Origin: Chlorops oryzae
Lineage: Eukaryota; Arthropoda; Insecta; Diptera; Chloropidae
Length of the DNA: 64,000 nt
NCBI GenBank assembly: GCA_020466095.1
Contig: CM035806.1
Span: forward strand, 133,996,573 to 134,060,572
Reading direction: 5' to 3'
The notes under the pieces were generated by a model that searched no databases, was not told the origin of the DNA, and worked only from the letters and a program-made list of their open reading frames with translations. Both the position numbers and the translations under genes were made by a program. Of the stretch, positions 43,493 through 54,675 are shown piece after piece (positions within the stretch are counted from its first letter, which is position 1; the number at the start of each line of letters is the position of its first letter).

Positions 43493-44423
43493 ATATGTGC
43501 AATTTTCCGTTAAATCAAAGAAAGAAACTTAAAAATATAAGTTAAAAAAAAAAGCTAAAAAGTCATTTTTAAAATTAAATTTTAAAAAAGTACTAAAAAC
43601 TACCTCCCCAAAATTTTTATTTTTCATAGCTAGAAGTGTTCTGTTCTACTACAGCCAGTGAATCCACAGGAAAACGAAAAGCGATGATGAAATTTATAAA
43701 AACTAAAACAAAATCGAAAATACTTTTATAAATTTTATTTCTTTTTGGTAATATTTGTATCGAATAATGCAAAAAAAAAATTCATGTAAAAGAGGGAAAA
43801 ATATTAGAAAAATTGCAAAAACTGTGAACATATCTTCAATTTTCGATATTTCATTGCTTTTCTAAAAATAAAAATAAAAATTACATTCAAAACCCTTGCA
43901 TTTTCGAAGTTATACAAGTTCTTGTAAGGGTCCAAAATACGGCCGAAAATGTATTAAAATGCACAGAAGTCTTCGTACAATACGTATGAGACTTGAGTGC
44001 TTTTATACCATAAATTTCAATATTTTTGCCATCTCACATTCACCAGTGTTCTTGCAATTTTTATACGATCTTGGGGGGATTCATATGTGCTCTATATACC
44101 AAATTTAAGCGGGCATGTCACAAAAAGTGGGCTAGACATCATTACCAAATTAAGTTTTTCCAACTTTGGAGCACAACAGTTAGCTCTATTCCAAAATTAA
44201 TTTATTTGGGTCACCCCATTACATAGCTTGATTTTCAAAAATTTTTCAAAATTTCTAAATTACATGCAAAGAAACGGCCATGCCGAATTTCATTGTTCTA
44301 GGGCAATTCCTTATAATTTTTTCTAAGAAATGTATGGAGTCGGGACACTGTGCACCGTTCGCTTGAAGTCGGTTTTTACGCGCGCACATAAGACTGCCGA
44401 AAGTGAACAAAATATTTTAAGTT
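43493..44423. other. No gene seen
   Basis: AT-rich sequence. Overlapping short frames at 43896-44226 show no domain. Confidence 0.5.
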
Positions 44424-44733
44424 CTATTTTCTGTCCGTCTGTTTGTATACACAGTTTTCTTATCGAAGATGTTGAGATTTCCGGACGAAATTTGTTTTGC
44501 ATACTCACGGGGACATGATTAAGAACAAGTTCGAGAATGGAACCCATTTTTGAGGGTACCTCCAGTACTAGGATCTGTCACAAGAATCCCAAAACTGCCC
44601 CAAAATCGGACAGTTTTGAAATATTTGAATGAAACTTAGAATTTGAGCGTACATTTAAACCTCCGATTAGAAATCAAAAATAATTGAAAAGTGGGCGTGG
44701 AAAAGGCGCGGTTTTCATAAAGCAATTGAACTA
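44424..44733 (+). mobile_element. Helentron family A, copy 9 (fragment)
   Basis: It begins in the GTCY tract (CTGTCCGTCTGTTTGTATAC), runs through one internal unit with GGTACCTCCAGTACTAGG, and stops after GGTTTTCATAAAG. Both termini are missing. Confidence 0.75.
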
Positions 44734-45949
44734 CGATCACTAAACTCATTTATACTATAGACTAAAATTTGTAAGACCGTTACTAACTAGCTTATAGTTA
44801 ATAATAAAAAGTTTTTCGCGTTACTACATTATGTGACCCTTAATAGGTATAAAAATGTAGCACAACTTTAAAAGGCATAATAATCGATTTTGTTGTGTAG
44901 TGTAATTACTACAATTAATAGTTACAAAAAAAAAAAAAATTTTTTTGGTTACTCTTTGCATACGATTTGAAACTTGTTTGAATACGGAATAAATGACGTG
45001 AGTGGCAACGCTTTTGTCAGACTGTCTCAGTGGAAATAAAAAGCTCAGGGTTTTTTTTGTTTTTTAATTTCTTTGTTCCTTTGTTCAAAATCAAGAAAAT
45101 CCAATGAAGGTGCGCACAGTTACTGATCCATCTACTTAAGTATGTGCATATACACATGTACATACCTAGCATACGTATGCATATTTTTTTGAAAGCCACC
45201 CAAAGCAAGCAATGCTCTAAGCACTCAAAGCTTTTCTGTTTGTCGTCAACACTTCCTCGAGTGCAGTTTCAATACTCTCGCGCAGCATAAAATTACACAG
45301 AAAAAAAAAAAAAATTTGAAGGATACAAATTCCTTTCAATGCTCAGCAGCTCGAATATGCACATATATTGATATTTTGTGGCTGTAGGGTGTACGCATTT
45401 GAAAAATTGATCTTTGTAGTATCGCGCATATTGAAAGCCGCAATCCTTCCACGCGAATCTGGGCCCATCCCCTTCACATCCGGGCACAAACAACCCCACC
45501 ACCACCCCCACTCCCACCGCCTAAGCAATCAACTTTCAAAATGGGTTGCGCTCAGCCTCTTCAGTTTTCATTAAAACGTTTTCTCCCTTTTTTTTCTTTT
45601 GAAAAATTTGCTTGAAACGACACCAATTAAAGGCACACGAGTGTTCCCACACATACATACATACATACATACAATAATGTATTCGTACACATGCACATTT
45701 ATAGATGCTGATGTTTATAAGCCTCTATATGGGTACATAGTTCGTACGTTTAAGCTTTTATGATGGCGATACGCCGAGGAGGAATTAGCATGGAGAACGG
45801 AGAAAGGAGGAAGTATGCTAAGGCCTTTTTTGTGAAGATCTAATAGAGTATAAACGAGTTCGGACAATCTTGTAACAACATTTGATACATAGATAATTTC
45901 ATTTTTCTCAGCTTGGGCCGAAGATCGTAGATACATAACTAAGTACATA
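44734..45949. other. No gene; simple repeats
   Basis: Poly(A) and poly(T) runs and (CATA)n at about 45650-45673. The GC-richer 45430-45530 patch (CCCCACCACC) has no supported gene. Confidence 0.5.
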
Positions 45950-46157
45950 TGGGTATTTCCAGAAAAAAGAAAACTTTTTGTCACGTCCGAACATATCTAC
46001 ATAATTGCTTTTCTGATCGGCATAAAATTTTCATAAGTATAAAAATTCCGGAAGAGCTGCACGATAATAGTTAGAAACAAAATTACCATTTTCCGCATTC
46101 TTCAATTCGGGACTTAAAATTGATAAAGTAACTGTCACGTCCGTTTGGAAATACCCA
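45950..46157. mobile_element. TGGGTATTTCC-family MITE (208 bp)
   Basis: Perfect 11-bp TIRs TGGGTATTTCC/GGAAATACCCA lie in an ATA..TATA context. GTCACGTCCG occurs twice in the same orientation (45980-45989, 46134-46143), the second only ~3 bp from the right TIR. It is the short member of the family seen at 14371 and 58798. Confidence 0.75.
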
Positions 46158-47195
46158 TATATAGCAAAGTGGAAGCGAGTTTGATATTATTGGGTTATTC
46201 TCATGGTCCCATTAAAAAAAAAAAAAAAAAAACGATTTTGTTTCTCTATATTTTGATAATACTAGATAATATGCTGTGAAAAAATCACCGAAATTCCAAA
46301 TATTAAAAATGTTACACCCCATAATCGCCGACGCGCCCCAATCGAATTGTTTTCTTGAGACTTAAACGCGTTTTTCTCGAAAAGTCAGTTTCTGGCACGG
46401 GCAACATCCTACCGACCAAGCTATCTAACCGATTGCCTTGAAACTTTACTATAGGTACTCTTTCACTTATTATTAGTTATCGCAGGTGCCAGAATTTAAT
46501 TTTTTTAACGATTTAAAAAAAAAAATAACAATCACGATTTTCCGCAGTCCGCCACTGTATTTATTCGCCATAAAATTTAATCGTTCTGGTACGGACGATA
46601 ACGACAGACGTACTGAACAAAAATACATTCGATTTTTTGATTTCAGACAACCTCAATAGCCGCTACACTGGTAAACATGAACAAAACTTATTTTTTTGTC
46701 TACTTTAATTTAAAGAAAAATTGTATAAAAAATTGTATCCAGTATATCTGTGGCGAATAGGGAATAACTGCTTAAGTCAACTTAAGCAAAAGATGAGGTA
46801 ACAGCGCCATAATGTTTTCTCAATCGGGAAGTTTTCATTATTTTGATCGATTTTTCAGACAGTTATAGCGAAATAACTTGTTGCTTTTTTCAGTTTATCG
46901 TTTGAAATAAGTGCTTCAGTTAACATGCGATTTCAAAATTGTCAAATCTTTTTAAGGAACAAGAGCTCAAATCAACATAAGCTGTTTTTCGCAATCGAAA
47001 TTATCTGTTTCAAAACGAAAAAACACGCAAGTAAAAACTTCTTAAGCAGGAATCCTACTATTTTGCGCAAAAAGCACAATCTGCGCCGATATTTATCGCG
47101 CCAAATCGGCACAAATTTCAAGAATTGTCCGTCAGTGTTCGGATTCTAGCAAATGACTGTATATATGCACCTATGCATATGTATACCACAACCAC
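46158..47195. other. No gene seen
   Basis: AT-rich DNA with A runs. A 74-aa frame at 46925-47149 has no recognised domain. Confidence 0.5.
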
Positions 47196-47197
47196 TA

Positions 47198-47331
47198 TAG
47201 TATTCCCCGGATATATGCACCCCGGATATAAGCATTCCCCGCTTATATGCACGCGAATTTGTGTCATTTGCCTTCAATTTTTATACAAGAAGCCCCGCAT
47301 TTTGCGCGGTGCTTATATCCGGGGAATACTG
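47198..47331. mobile_element. 134-bp pogo-like MITE
   Basis: The ends (T/C)AGTATTCCCCGGATATA are inverted (~24 bp, two mismatches) and flanked by TA (47196-47197, 47332-47333). CAGTA-type ends with TA targets are typical of pogo/Tigger elements. The inner words CCCCGGATATA and CCCCGCTTATATGCAC repeat the end motif. Confidence 0.75.
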
Positions 47332-47333
47332 TA

Positions 47334-47829
47334 CTTACTATGTAACATATTTACAAATATCTGTTGCGAGGCAAGTGTCGCCTTCTGTGCTACGCTCTAC
47401 GGTTCGATTATCCCGGCCGTAGCGGTACCGCCTTTGTTGTTTTCTTCTTCTTCTTATTTTTTTTTTTTTGTTTCTGCCGCCTCTCAATCATGCTGCATTT
47501 ATTTGTGCAACTCTTTGTTTTGTGTCTGCCACTTTTCTGTCGCCTGTTTCAATGATGATTATGTACGTATGTACATATGTGTGCTCAGGCCTTGAGAGAG
47601 GTTCCATTCAAAGACGTCAATTAGCGACATTTCCATTTTGATTTCGTACATCCAGACAGGCATATTAACATGATTAAGGCTTATTAAAAATCAATAGCTG
47701 CATCATCCTACACATACAAACACACGCAACAAACACGCACGTGCAACCAGAATGTTGAAAGGAAAGTAGCTGGTAGCTAAAAAAATTTTTTCTCTAAAAA
47801 CCCATCTCGTGAATGAGATTTAAATCGTT
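47334..47829. other. No gene; TTC/T-rich tract
   Basis: TTCTTC and poly(T) at about 47442-47470. Overlapping frames follow low complexity. Confidence 0.5.
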
Positions 47830-48695
47830 TTTATACCCGACACACTCTGTGTCGAGGTTATATTGCGTTTGTATGGCTGTGTGTAACACCCACAACCAGT
47901 CGAGATAGACCATACAAAATATATATAGAAATGATCAGCGTCACTAGGAGATTCGATTTAGCCATGTCCGTCTGTCTTTCTGTCTGTCTGTCTGTCTGTT
48001 TGTATACAGTTTTCTTATCGAAGGAGTTGAGCTATCGAAATTTGGTATGCGTTCTCACGGGGACATGAGTAAGAACAAGTTCGAGAATGGACCTGATCGG
48101 ACCATTTTTAGTGGTACCTCCAGTACTAGGGTCTGTTATGAAAATCACAAAAACTGCTCTAAAACCGATGTTTTTCAAGATATTTTGATGAAATTTGGCA
48201 TTTGAACATATTTTAGGCCAATTAATGTGATTTACAAAAATTAGAAAAATGGGCGTGGCAGAAGGGCGTTTTTCGAAAATTGTCTCCTACTCCCAAAACG
48301 CCTATGGGACTTGAACGAAAATTGGCACTTATACTTCCTTTGTAGCCATAAACATCCTGCCCAAAAATTTTCTTGATCGGTCCATTATTAAGGGTACCTC
48401 CAGTGCTAGGGTCTGTCACAAAAATCGCAAAACTGCCCCAAAATCGAATTTTGTTGAGACATTCCACTGAAACTTAGGATTTGAGCGTATATTAAGGCCT
48501 CCAATTAGAAAACAAAAAATTTTGAAAAGTGGGCGTGGCAAAAGGGCGGTTTTCATAAACAAATTCAACAAAAGTCGGTATATGGGGCCCGTAATGGCCT
48601 TAAACACCTCTTGATATTAAAAATTATTTGAACATGTGTGTATGTGTCGGGTATTCTATTGTCAGGCTCGCCTGACTTTGACACCCTTACTTGTT
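47830..48695 (+). mobile_element. Helentron family A, copy 10 (full length)
   Basis: Complete: ATACCCGACACACTCTGTGTCG, core ATGATCAGCGTCACTAGGAG..GATTTAGCCATGTC, GTCY tract (47966-48000), two internal units, GTGTCGGGTAT, hairpin GTCAGGCTCGCCTGAC and CCCTTACTTGTT. It shares private variants with copy 1 (CTCCCAAAACGCCTATGGG) and with the patch in copy 4 (TTGTTGAGACATTCCACTG). Confidence 0.9.
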
Positions 48696-48784
48696 TTTAT
48701 CCTTTTTTCTTGCTTTTTATTTTCAACGACAATTTGAAATTCGAAAATTCACCACAAGACATGCAAATGACATAACACCCCAGT

Positions 48785-49100
48785 AGAAAATTTGCCGCGA
48801 GGATGTCCTCGTGAAAATGGGAGCCGCACCACCTGCCTTCGTGGAGGATGCACGCGGTGATATTTCTACACGCTTCTCCTCGGACGAGTTCATTCGCATG
48901 GCAGCAGGAAAGTCCACAGGACGCGCTGCATGACATGTTCATCGAGACGGAGCCGGTACGAATGATCATTTCGCTCCGTCTCGATGACGCTGTTCTGCTG
49001 AGCATTTCACTTGGCTGTCCGCTCTGAAAGGCGCGAGGACGTGTTCCGCGCCGACACAATTTTCAGCTGGGACGCGGCGAAAAAGATCGTCGAAAACTAA
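48785..49100 (+). pseudogene. GC-rich coding-like remnant of unknown origin
   Basis: This stretch is clearly GC-richer than its AT-rich surroundings. Three consecutive plus-strand segments read like protein in three different frames: ..REDVLVKMGAAPPAFVED (to a stop at 48931), QDALHDMFIETEPVRM..LRLDDAVLLSIS (from about 48902), and ERREDVFRADTIFSWDAAK to TAA at 49098-49100. Two frameshifts would join them. I recognise no family. Against coding: it contains palindromes, for example CATCGAGACGGAGC (48940-48953) with its inverse at 48973-48986. It could be a decayed gene, a foreign fragment or a non-coding GC-rich element. Confidence 0.35.
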
Positions 49101-49165
49101 TACACACACGCAAGAAGCATAGCTGCCATACCGACATTTTTCGGTCACTCTTTGTGAATTCACTA

Positions 49166-49181
49166 CAGGGATGGGCGATAG
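49166..49181. mobile_element. Isolated hAT-type terminus
   Basis: CAGGGATGGGCGATAG has the form of a hAT end, followed by ATCGATACTATCGATATT-type subterminal sequence (to about 49240). No matching right end was found nearby. Confidence 0.4.
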
Positions 49182-49503
49182 TTGAAAAAATATCCTATTG
49201 GTAGTAATTAATTTTGGAGAAAAACATCGATACTATCGATATTTTTGGTTAATTTTATTTTTCTTTAACACTTTAATATCTGAAAACTAACTCCATTTAA
49301 ACTGTTAATAACGACGCAAATGACGTTTTTGTTAACGAATACATAAATATGTGGATTGAATAAAATTTGTCAATTATTTTTCTAAATAAAACACTGAAAT
49401 AAAGATCCTTTTTTCTCTCGTCAAAATCATTACATTTCTCAGGAAAACCCTTCTTTTTTTTCATGAAAAAAATATGGCATCATTAGGTATGTACTATATG
49501 TAT

Positions 49504-49640
49504 AAGGGTGTTCCATAAAATATCTTTGTGAATTGCGAATCTTTGAGAATTTTTTCAGATATTTTGAAAAAGGTTTCGAGGTTTCGCTGCGCGGGTTTCC
49601 CCGAGATATGCTTTTCAGAGATATTTTGAGTTTTTGTAAG
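49504..49640. mobile_element. End fragment related to foldback 1
   Basis: AAGGGTGTTCCATAAAA, GAGAATTTTTTCAGAT and GGTTTCGAGG...CGCTGCGCGGGTTTTCC-like pieces follow the same order as the outer arm of foldback 1 (20524-20680), strongly diverged. Confidence 0.45.
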
Positions 49641-49698
49641 TATTTTATGATTTTTCTTTGGTCGGGTGAATTGAATTCTGGTTGTGGTGGGCTATAAT

Positions 49699-50287
49699 CC
49701 CAGCAAGAAAAGTCACCCGAACAGAATCGATGACGTCAGGGTGACTTTGGATCCGGCATGCATGAATTTTCGTAGGACACTTTGTGTTACGTTTTTACAC
49801 AAACTGGCAGTGACGTGCCACTTTCGCAGTGACGGTGCACTTTGTCACCCTAGAGGGTGCGGTGTCGAAAAAAGCAGTTCTTTCTAAACGTCTATTGATA
49901 GAAATAATTTTATGAGTTGCCAACTCTTTTCTGCAGGGTGTAGGGTGCAGGGAACTATTTTCGTGTTTTCTCTTTTTATAGATTGGAATATTTTTAGAAA
50001 TATATATACACACAATATACATATATTTTTTATTTTTTCAAGTGTTATTGTTCGCCTCAGCGAGGAATCGAAATCGAGATCATAGGACTATTAGGCGCGC
50101 ACGCTCTTCACTACGGCACGTCATGACGATTCATACTAAGACGCAGGCATTTCATCACCTTATTTAAGTTTAAGCAGCAACATGAACAGCACCCTTCTAC
50201 GATGGCATTTTCACACAAGGAGTCAATCGTGAAAATGTCATCTACTTTAATGTCCAGGTGAAACCAGTGATGACTTTTTCCTGCTGG
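49699..50287. mobile_element. D-family TIR element, copy 2, with tRNA-like insert
   Basis: The ends CCCAGCAAGAAAAGTCA and TGACTTTTTCCTGCTGG are inverted. A left subterminal ATCGATGACGTCAGGGTG matches D1. A minus-strand tRNA-like stretch covers about 50052-50118 (AGAGCGTGCGCGCCTAATAG..GATTTCGATTCC; B box worn). The right part shares CACCCTTCTACGATG with D1. Confidence 0.65.
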
Positions 50288-51057
50288 AGATGTTTGCCTA
50301 TTGAGAAATAGCTGGTACTTATTTAGCTTTGTGGGAGTGTTTGTGACGAATCTCCCATGCCCACCGGACTTGTCGTAATAAGTTTGAACGATGCTGCTGC
50401 TGATGGTGCCAGTGGTGCACAGCTGCCAACCCAATTGATACCCTTCAGTTTGGCTCACCCTTGATAGACTAGTGAGTTTACTGGTTACCGACCAGATTAC
50501 TGGCAATTCATTGCACTCATGAATTTAACACGGGGATGTCATTGGCGGTAATTATTTTCTTACTCTATAGATTACCTTTCATAAGTTAATTCATTGGTTA
50601 CTGCTCATATTGATGTAGTGGCTACAACTCACTAGCTATCTAACTAGGTATTATTCACTACAAAATAAGGCAAATGAATTAAATTTTCATTACCTGCTCC
50701 ATTTCATCTGCTATATGAATTCACTAGTTATCTTCAACCCATGAATTCATTCATGAAAAAAGACTAATTGTGATTGTTCGTACTAAAGGGTATAATCACT
50801 TTGCAGGAACAATTACTTTCCGTGAGATATTCTCAGGAGATTAAAGACAAAGACAGCAACCGAAAAGGAAAACCATAGCTTTCTACACGAGCAAACACGA
50901 AGGTGCCATGAAAATAAATTTCCTCACCCGGAGAGAAGCAACGAAGAGTTTAAGCAAATTTTTTAAATCACGCAACGGAACAGAAAGAACCAGAAAACAT
51001 CTATTCTAATGAGAATGTGGCGAGATTTGACGATTTCTGGTTACATTTCGTTGGTAC
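50288..51057. other. No gene seen
   Basis: AT-rich DNA with recurring TCACTAGTTATC/CACTAGCTATC words (50460-50740). No coding is supported. Confidence 0.45.
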
Positions 51058-51362
51058 CTACCCTGCAGGAATTTGAACTAGTGGATTACTAGTACTTTAC
51101 TACACGTACACAGTAAAAACTATAGGTTTAAAATTAAAACCAATCGGTATAAAATTAATTCTTTTTAGTATTAAATTTGAATTTCAATACCAAAAAGTTT
51201 TATTTTAATACCTTTTGGTTTTAAAAGATCTCAAAAAAGAACAAAATTCTCAAATTGTCAAATTGTTCTCGCGATTACATAGCTTTCGTACAAACATACG
51301 AGGCGTCTATAGTTCGATTTTATCGAACGTTGATATAATAAATCTAGTAAGTGCGAATAATA

Positions 51363-51433
51363 TCGCTTGTTAGCGCAGTGGAAGCGTTTTTGCCTCGCAT
51401 TCTGAAAGGTCCGAGTTCGAACCCTGTCGCAGG
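51363..51433 (+). repeat. tRNA-like SINE head (forward)
   Basis: 7-bp acceptor-like stem TCGCTTG/CAGGCGA, A box TTAGCGCAGTGGAAGC, and B box GAGTTCGAACCC. The T-stem is poorly paired and there is no clean anticodon arm, so this is a SINE head, not a working tRNA gene. The same sequence, 5' truncated, is at 35557-35585. Confidence 0.8.
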
Positions 51434-51755
51434 CGAAAGAAATTGTGGAAAAATAGTGGGGCTTGGAAAAAGGTAAAGTAAATTTTGAACTTGGAAGTAT
51501 GATAGGTTGATGTACTCGGGAAGGAGAAGACATACATAGTTGCCAGCGATAAAGTTTGAAGTATCTCGACTACCTTCAAAAATGTGTGTCTGTCCGTCAT
51601 GCTGTTTCAAGAATTCCTATGAGAGGTTCTTCTGCTGGAATCTCTTTTTTTTCATAAAAAGATTGGTTGCAAGCTTTTTATTCCTCTTAAATTTTTATTC
51701 TTATTTATAATTATTAGCTACTTATTCCTCAAAAAAAAAAAAAAAAAAAAAATAA

Positions 51756-51812
51756 CGCTCGCCTGACCGGGGATTGAACTCACCGACATCAGATTGTGAG
51801 GCAATATCTCTC
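51756..51812 (-). repeat. tRNA-like sequence (reverse partner)
   Basis: On the minus strand it reads GCCTCACAATCTGATG..GAGTTCAATCCCCGG..CAGGCGAGCG, homologous to the forward head (GCCTCGCATTCTGAAAGG..GAGTTCGAACCC..CAGGCGA). The two face each other across the SINE body. Confidence 0.7.
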
Positions 51813-52124
51813 ATTTCTTTTCGCTCTACACATAATTTTTTTTTATTATTCATACGAAAAAATTCTCAATTTTTTCTCTCTCTTTATTTCAACCAAAAAG
51901 GTTTTATTTAATTCCTTTTTGGCATTGTTCTATATAAAAACCAAAATGGTATTAAATTTAAACTTTAGTTTTTACTGTGTAGTCTAAAAGCCACCAGTAC
52001 TAGTTCTTTTCTATACCCTCGCCCATTTGAAATTCTATAGAAAATCAGTATAACATCTGTACAGAAAAGCACTACGCAGAGCAAAAAAAAATCAACCAGA
52101 TAATTGGTTAATTCAAAAGGAAAA

Positions 52125-52834
52125 CAAGTAAGGGTGTTATAGTCAGGCGAGCCTGACACCCGACACAGACGCACATGTTCTAATTATTTTTAATATCAAG
52201 AGGATTTTAAGGCCATAAGGGGCCCCATATACCGACTTTTGTTAAATTTCTTTATGAAAACCGCCCCTTTGACACGCCCACTTTTCCAATTTTTTTTCAA
52301 ATTCTAATCGGAGGCTTGTACATATATCTAAGTTTCATTGAAATATTTCAAAATAGTACGATTTTGGGGAAGTTTTGAGATTTTTGTGACAGACCCTAAC
52401 TCTGAAGGTACCCTTAATAATGGACCTATCGAAGAAATTTTTAAAGAGGCTGTTTATGGCTACAAAGGAAGCATAAGTGCCAAATTTCGTTCAAGTCCCA
52501 TTTGAATTTCGTATGCAGGAGACAATTTTCGAAAAATGCCCTTCGGCCACGACCACTTTTTCCACTTTTCGAAATTGAATAACTTGGCTTTAAATATGTA
52601 TTAAAAAAAATAATAAATATCAAATTTCATCAAAATATCTTGAAAAACTCCGGCTTTAAAGCAGTTTTTGTGATTTTCGTAACAGACCCTAGTACTGGAG
52701 GTACCCCTAAAAATTTTCCGATCGGGTCCATTCTCGAACTTGTTCAGACGAACAGACAGACGGGCAGAAGGACATGTCTAAATCGAATCTCCTGGTGACG
52801 CTGATCTATACATATTTTGTATGATCTATCTCGT
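52125..52834 (-). mobile_element. Helentron family A, copy 11 (5' truncated)
   Basis: It starts CAAGTAAGGGTGTTATAG with hairpin GTCAGGCGAGCCTGAC and ACCCGACACAGACGC (the TATTTTATTGT spacer is lost). It keeps both internal units, a short GTCY tract (52741-52772) and the core, then stops at TATGATCTATCTCG before the 5' hairpin. Confidence 0.8.
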
Positions 52835-54289
52835 AAAGTGCTTGAGAATTTTTTTTGAGTGAACAAACAAGTTTCACTAATGACAACCGAAAGTGCCCCA
52901 TGCCCAATGTTGCGATTGGTTTGCGCTGCCAGAAAAAAGTAATACAATGGTTCTACCAATTACCATAGCTGCAGTAATAGGAATTTTAAATAAATATGTA
53001 TACGTGTATACGTATGTCACAAAGTAAGTAAATTCTAAGTCACTCTCACTTACAGCTCACACTGGGAATCGAACAGAATTAAACAGAATGTTCAGCAAAT
53101 AGAATTTTCTTATTTTCAGATTCTTCTCGTTTGTTTGACAATGGAAGAACTTGTTTGAATGAAATTTCATAAAGGTCAAAAGGAAATCTTCCGGCGGGGC
53201 CAAGCACCTCGCGAAAGTTATTACCACGTCTTCGAAAAATATGCTCAAAATATGCTCTGCTCAAATGAATGAATTCATTTTTTGGCTCTTCGCGAAAATG
53301 TAAATGTAAAAAACAAAATTAATTTTGAAAGTGTTTTCGGTGTGGAGGCTTGAAAGGGCGAGAACGCGAAAAAGTGAAAAACCGCCGCGGCGCGCTTCTC
53401 GATTATTGACTCGCGTAAGCTTCTCCCTTACTTTGGTTTACAGTTCATGAATAATTTGTCAGAAACACTTAAAGGCATGCGGTGCTGCTGCTCAATGACT
53501 GGATTACTGGATGGCTGAATTGCTTTCGAGTGGTAGCATTGCCCCATTTTCCACTGGTGCGGGAGTATGGGCCATCGTGCAGAATATACGCGGTGGCTGA
53601 CGCTGGCGCTGGCGGGCGATGGCGGGCGATGGCTATAGCGATGCTGATGTTGATGGCGTCAGAAATATTGGCGGCAATGATGCGAGGCTCGAAGGTAAAT
53701 GTAAATATAGATTAAGTGTCGCCGGAAAAAGGGGTGGCAACGGGGTAGGGCAACACCAAACAACATTCAACAGAAGCTGATGAGCAATCAAATAAACGAG
53801 AGTGGATGTTTCGAGCAGAAGCGTGGGCCGGTGTGGGGAAGCGTGAGGCTTTCGCAATAGCTTTATTATTTGCGTACTTAAGCGTTGCATTAACGCGCAC
53901 TCGAACAACAACGCACTCGTTTACATTTCTGTGTACATGTATATACATACATACATATATACACATACATACAAATTCGTATACAGGTGTAGTCAATTGG
54001 CAAAATTGACAACAAAAAGGAGGAATAATCATTAACAGCAAAACAACATCAGGGCTGCAGCGGTTGCAGCACCACAAAAAAACTGAATTGCCACCAGGAA
54101 AGTACACAAATCGGACACAGCGCCGCTACCCAAGACGAAAAATCACTTTCACAACATCACTGAAATCCTGTTGACTTTCTACCCCGGATATACACTTTGT
54201 GTATAAGCTGTGCACGACCTCTTTCCATCCATATTTCTGTCCCCCGCTTCCTTCCACACTCCGTCTCACTCGCCCTCTGTTACCCTCGG
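52835..54289. other. No recognised gene
   Basis: About 53590-53660 is a GC-rich run of GGCGATGG/GATGCTGATG units; open frames over it are repeat-driven. CATACATACATA at about 53945-53960 is a microsatellite. Confidence 0.5.
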
Positions 54290-54439
54290 TCTTCCTCTGT
54301 CTTCCCCTGTCTTCCTCTATCTTCATCTGTCTTCCTCTATCTTTCTCTATCTTCCTCTGTCTTCCTCTATCTTCCTCTATATTCCTTTGTCTTCCTCTGT
54401 CTTGTTCTGTCTTCCTCTGTCTTGTTCTGTCTTCTTATG
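54290..54439. repeat. 10-bp minisatellite, 15 units
   Basis: The unit TCTTCCTCTG/TCTTCCTCTA repeats every 10 bases with few changes (for example TCTTGTTCTG, TATTCCTTTG). Because 10 is not a multiple of 3 and no stop arises, all three forward frames are open and encode Ser/Leu/Phe/Val repeats. Confidence 0.95.
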
Positions 54440-54484
54440 TATTGAATTCCACGTGGCATGCTTCGACTCATGTCAATATAAAAT

Positions 54485-54632
54485 ATCTTATTTAAAGCCA
54501 AATAGCCAATGTGAATCATTTGCATGAGCAGCAGGCTCCTACGATCACGTTGTCACCCAAGAAGTCATGCGTGACAATTTCACCCCTATGCCATTGATGA
54601 CTGTATGCTACAGCCCTAAGTTTCCTGCTGGG
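54485..54632. mobile_element. D-family right-end fragment (copy 4)
   Basis: CTTATTTAAAGCCAAATAGCC...GGCTCCTACGATCACG...ATGACTGTATGCTACAGCC...AAGTTTCCTGCTGGG parallels the right halves of D1 and D2. No left end was found. Confidence 0.55.
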
Positions 54633-54675
54633 TGTGTATGCATACATATGTGTTCGTATGTTCATAATGTACATA

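Larger units (their letters stand above)
51107..51981. mobile_element. TIR element E2 carrying an inverted pair of tRNA-like sequences
   Basis: The ends TACACAGTAAAAACTA are inverted, with similarity extending ~33 bp (GTTTAAA/TTTAAAC, AAACC/GGTAT). Inside: forward tRNA-like head (51363-51433), SINE body and A22 run to 51752, then a reverse tRNA-like copy (51756-51812). The terminal regions repeat the words ACCAAAAAGG/CCTTTTTGG on both sides. Confidence 0.75.
51058..52080. repeat. Dispersed repeat F, copy 3, split by E2
   Basis: The left part (CCCTGCAGGAATTTGAACTAG, 51060-51106) and right part (CCACCAGTACTAGTTCTTTT, from 51990) line up with the uninterrupted copy at 1826-2000, which serves as an approximate empty site for E2. 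Confidence 0.6.

Noticed and set aside
47125..47595. 156-aa plus-strand frame
   Set aside because: It runs through the pogo-like MITE and a TTC/T tract; low-complexity translation.
50111..50506. 131-aa minus-strand frame
   Set aside because: About half lies within the D2 element and the other half in unrelated DNA; chance opening.
51363..51433. Functional tRNA gene
   Set aside because: The acceptor stem pairs, but the T-stem and anticodon arm do not; followed by a SINE body and poly(A).
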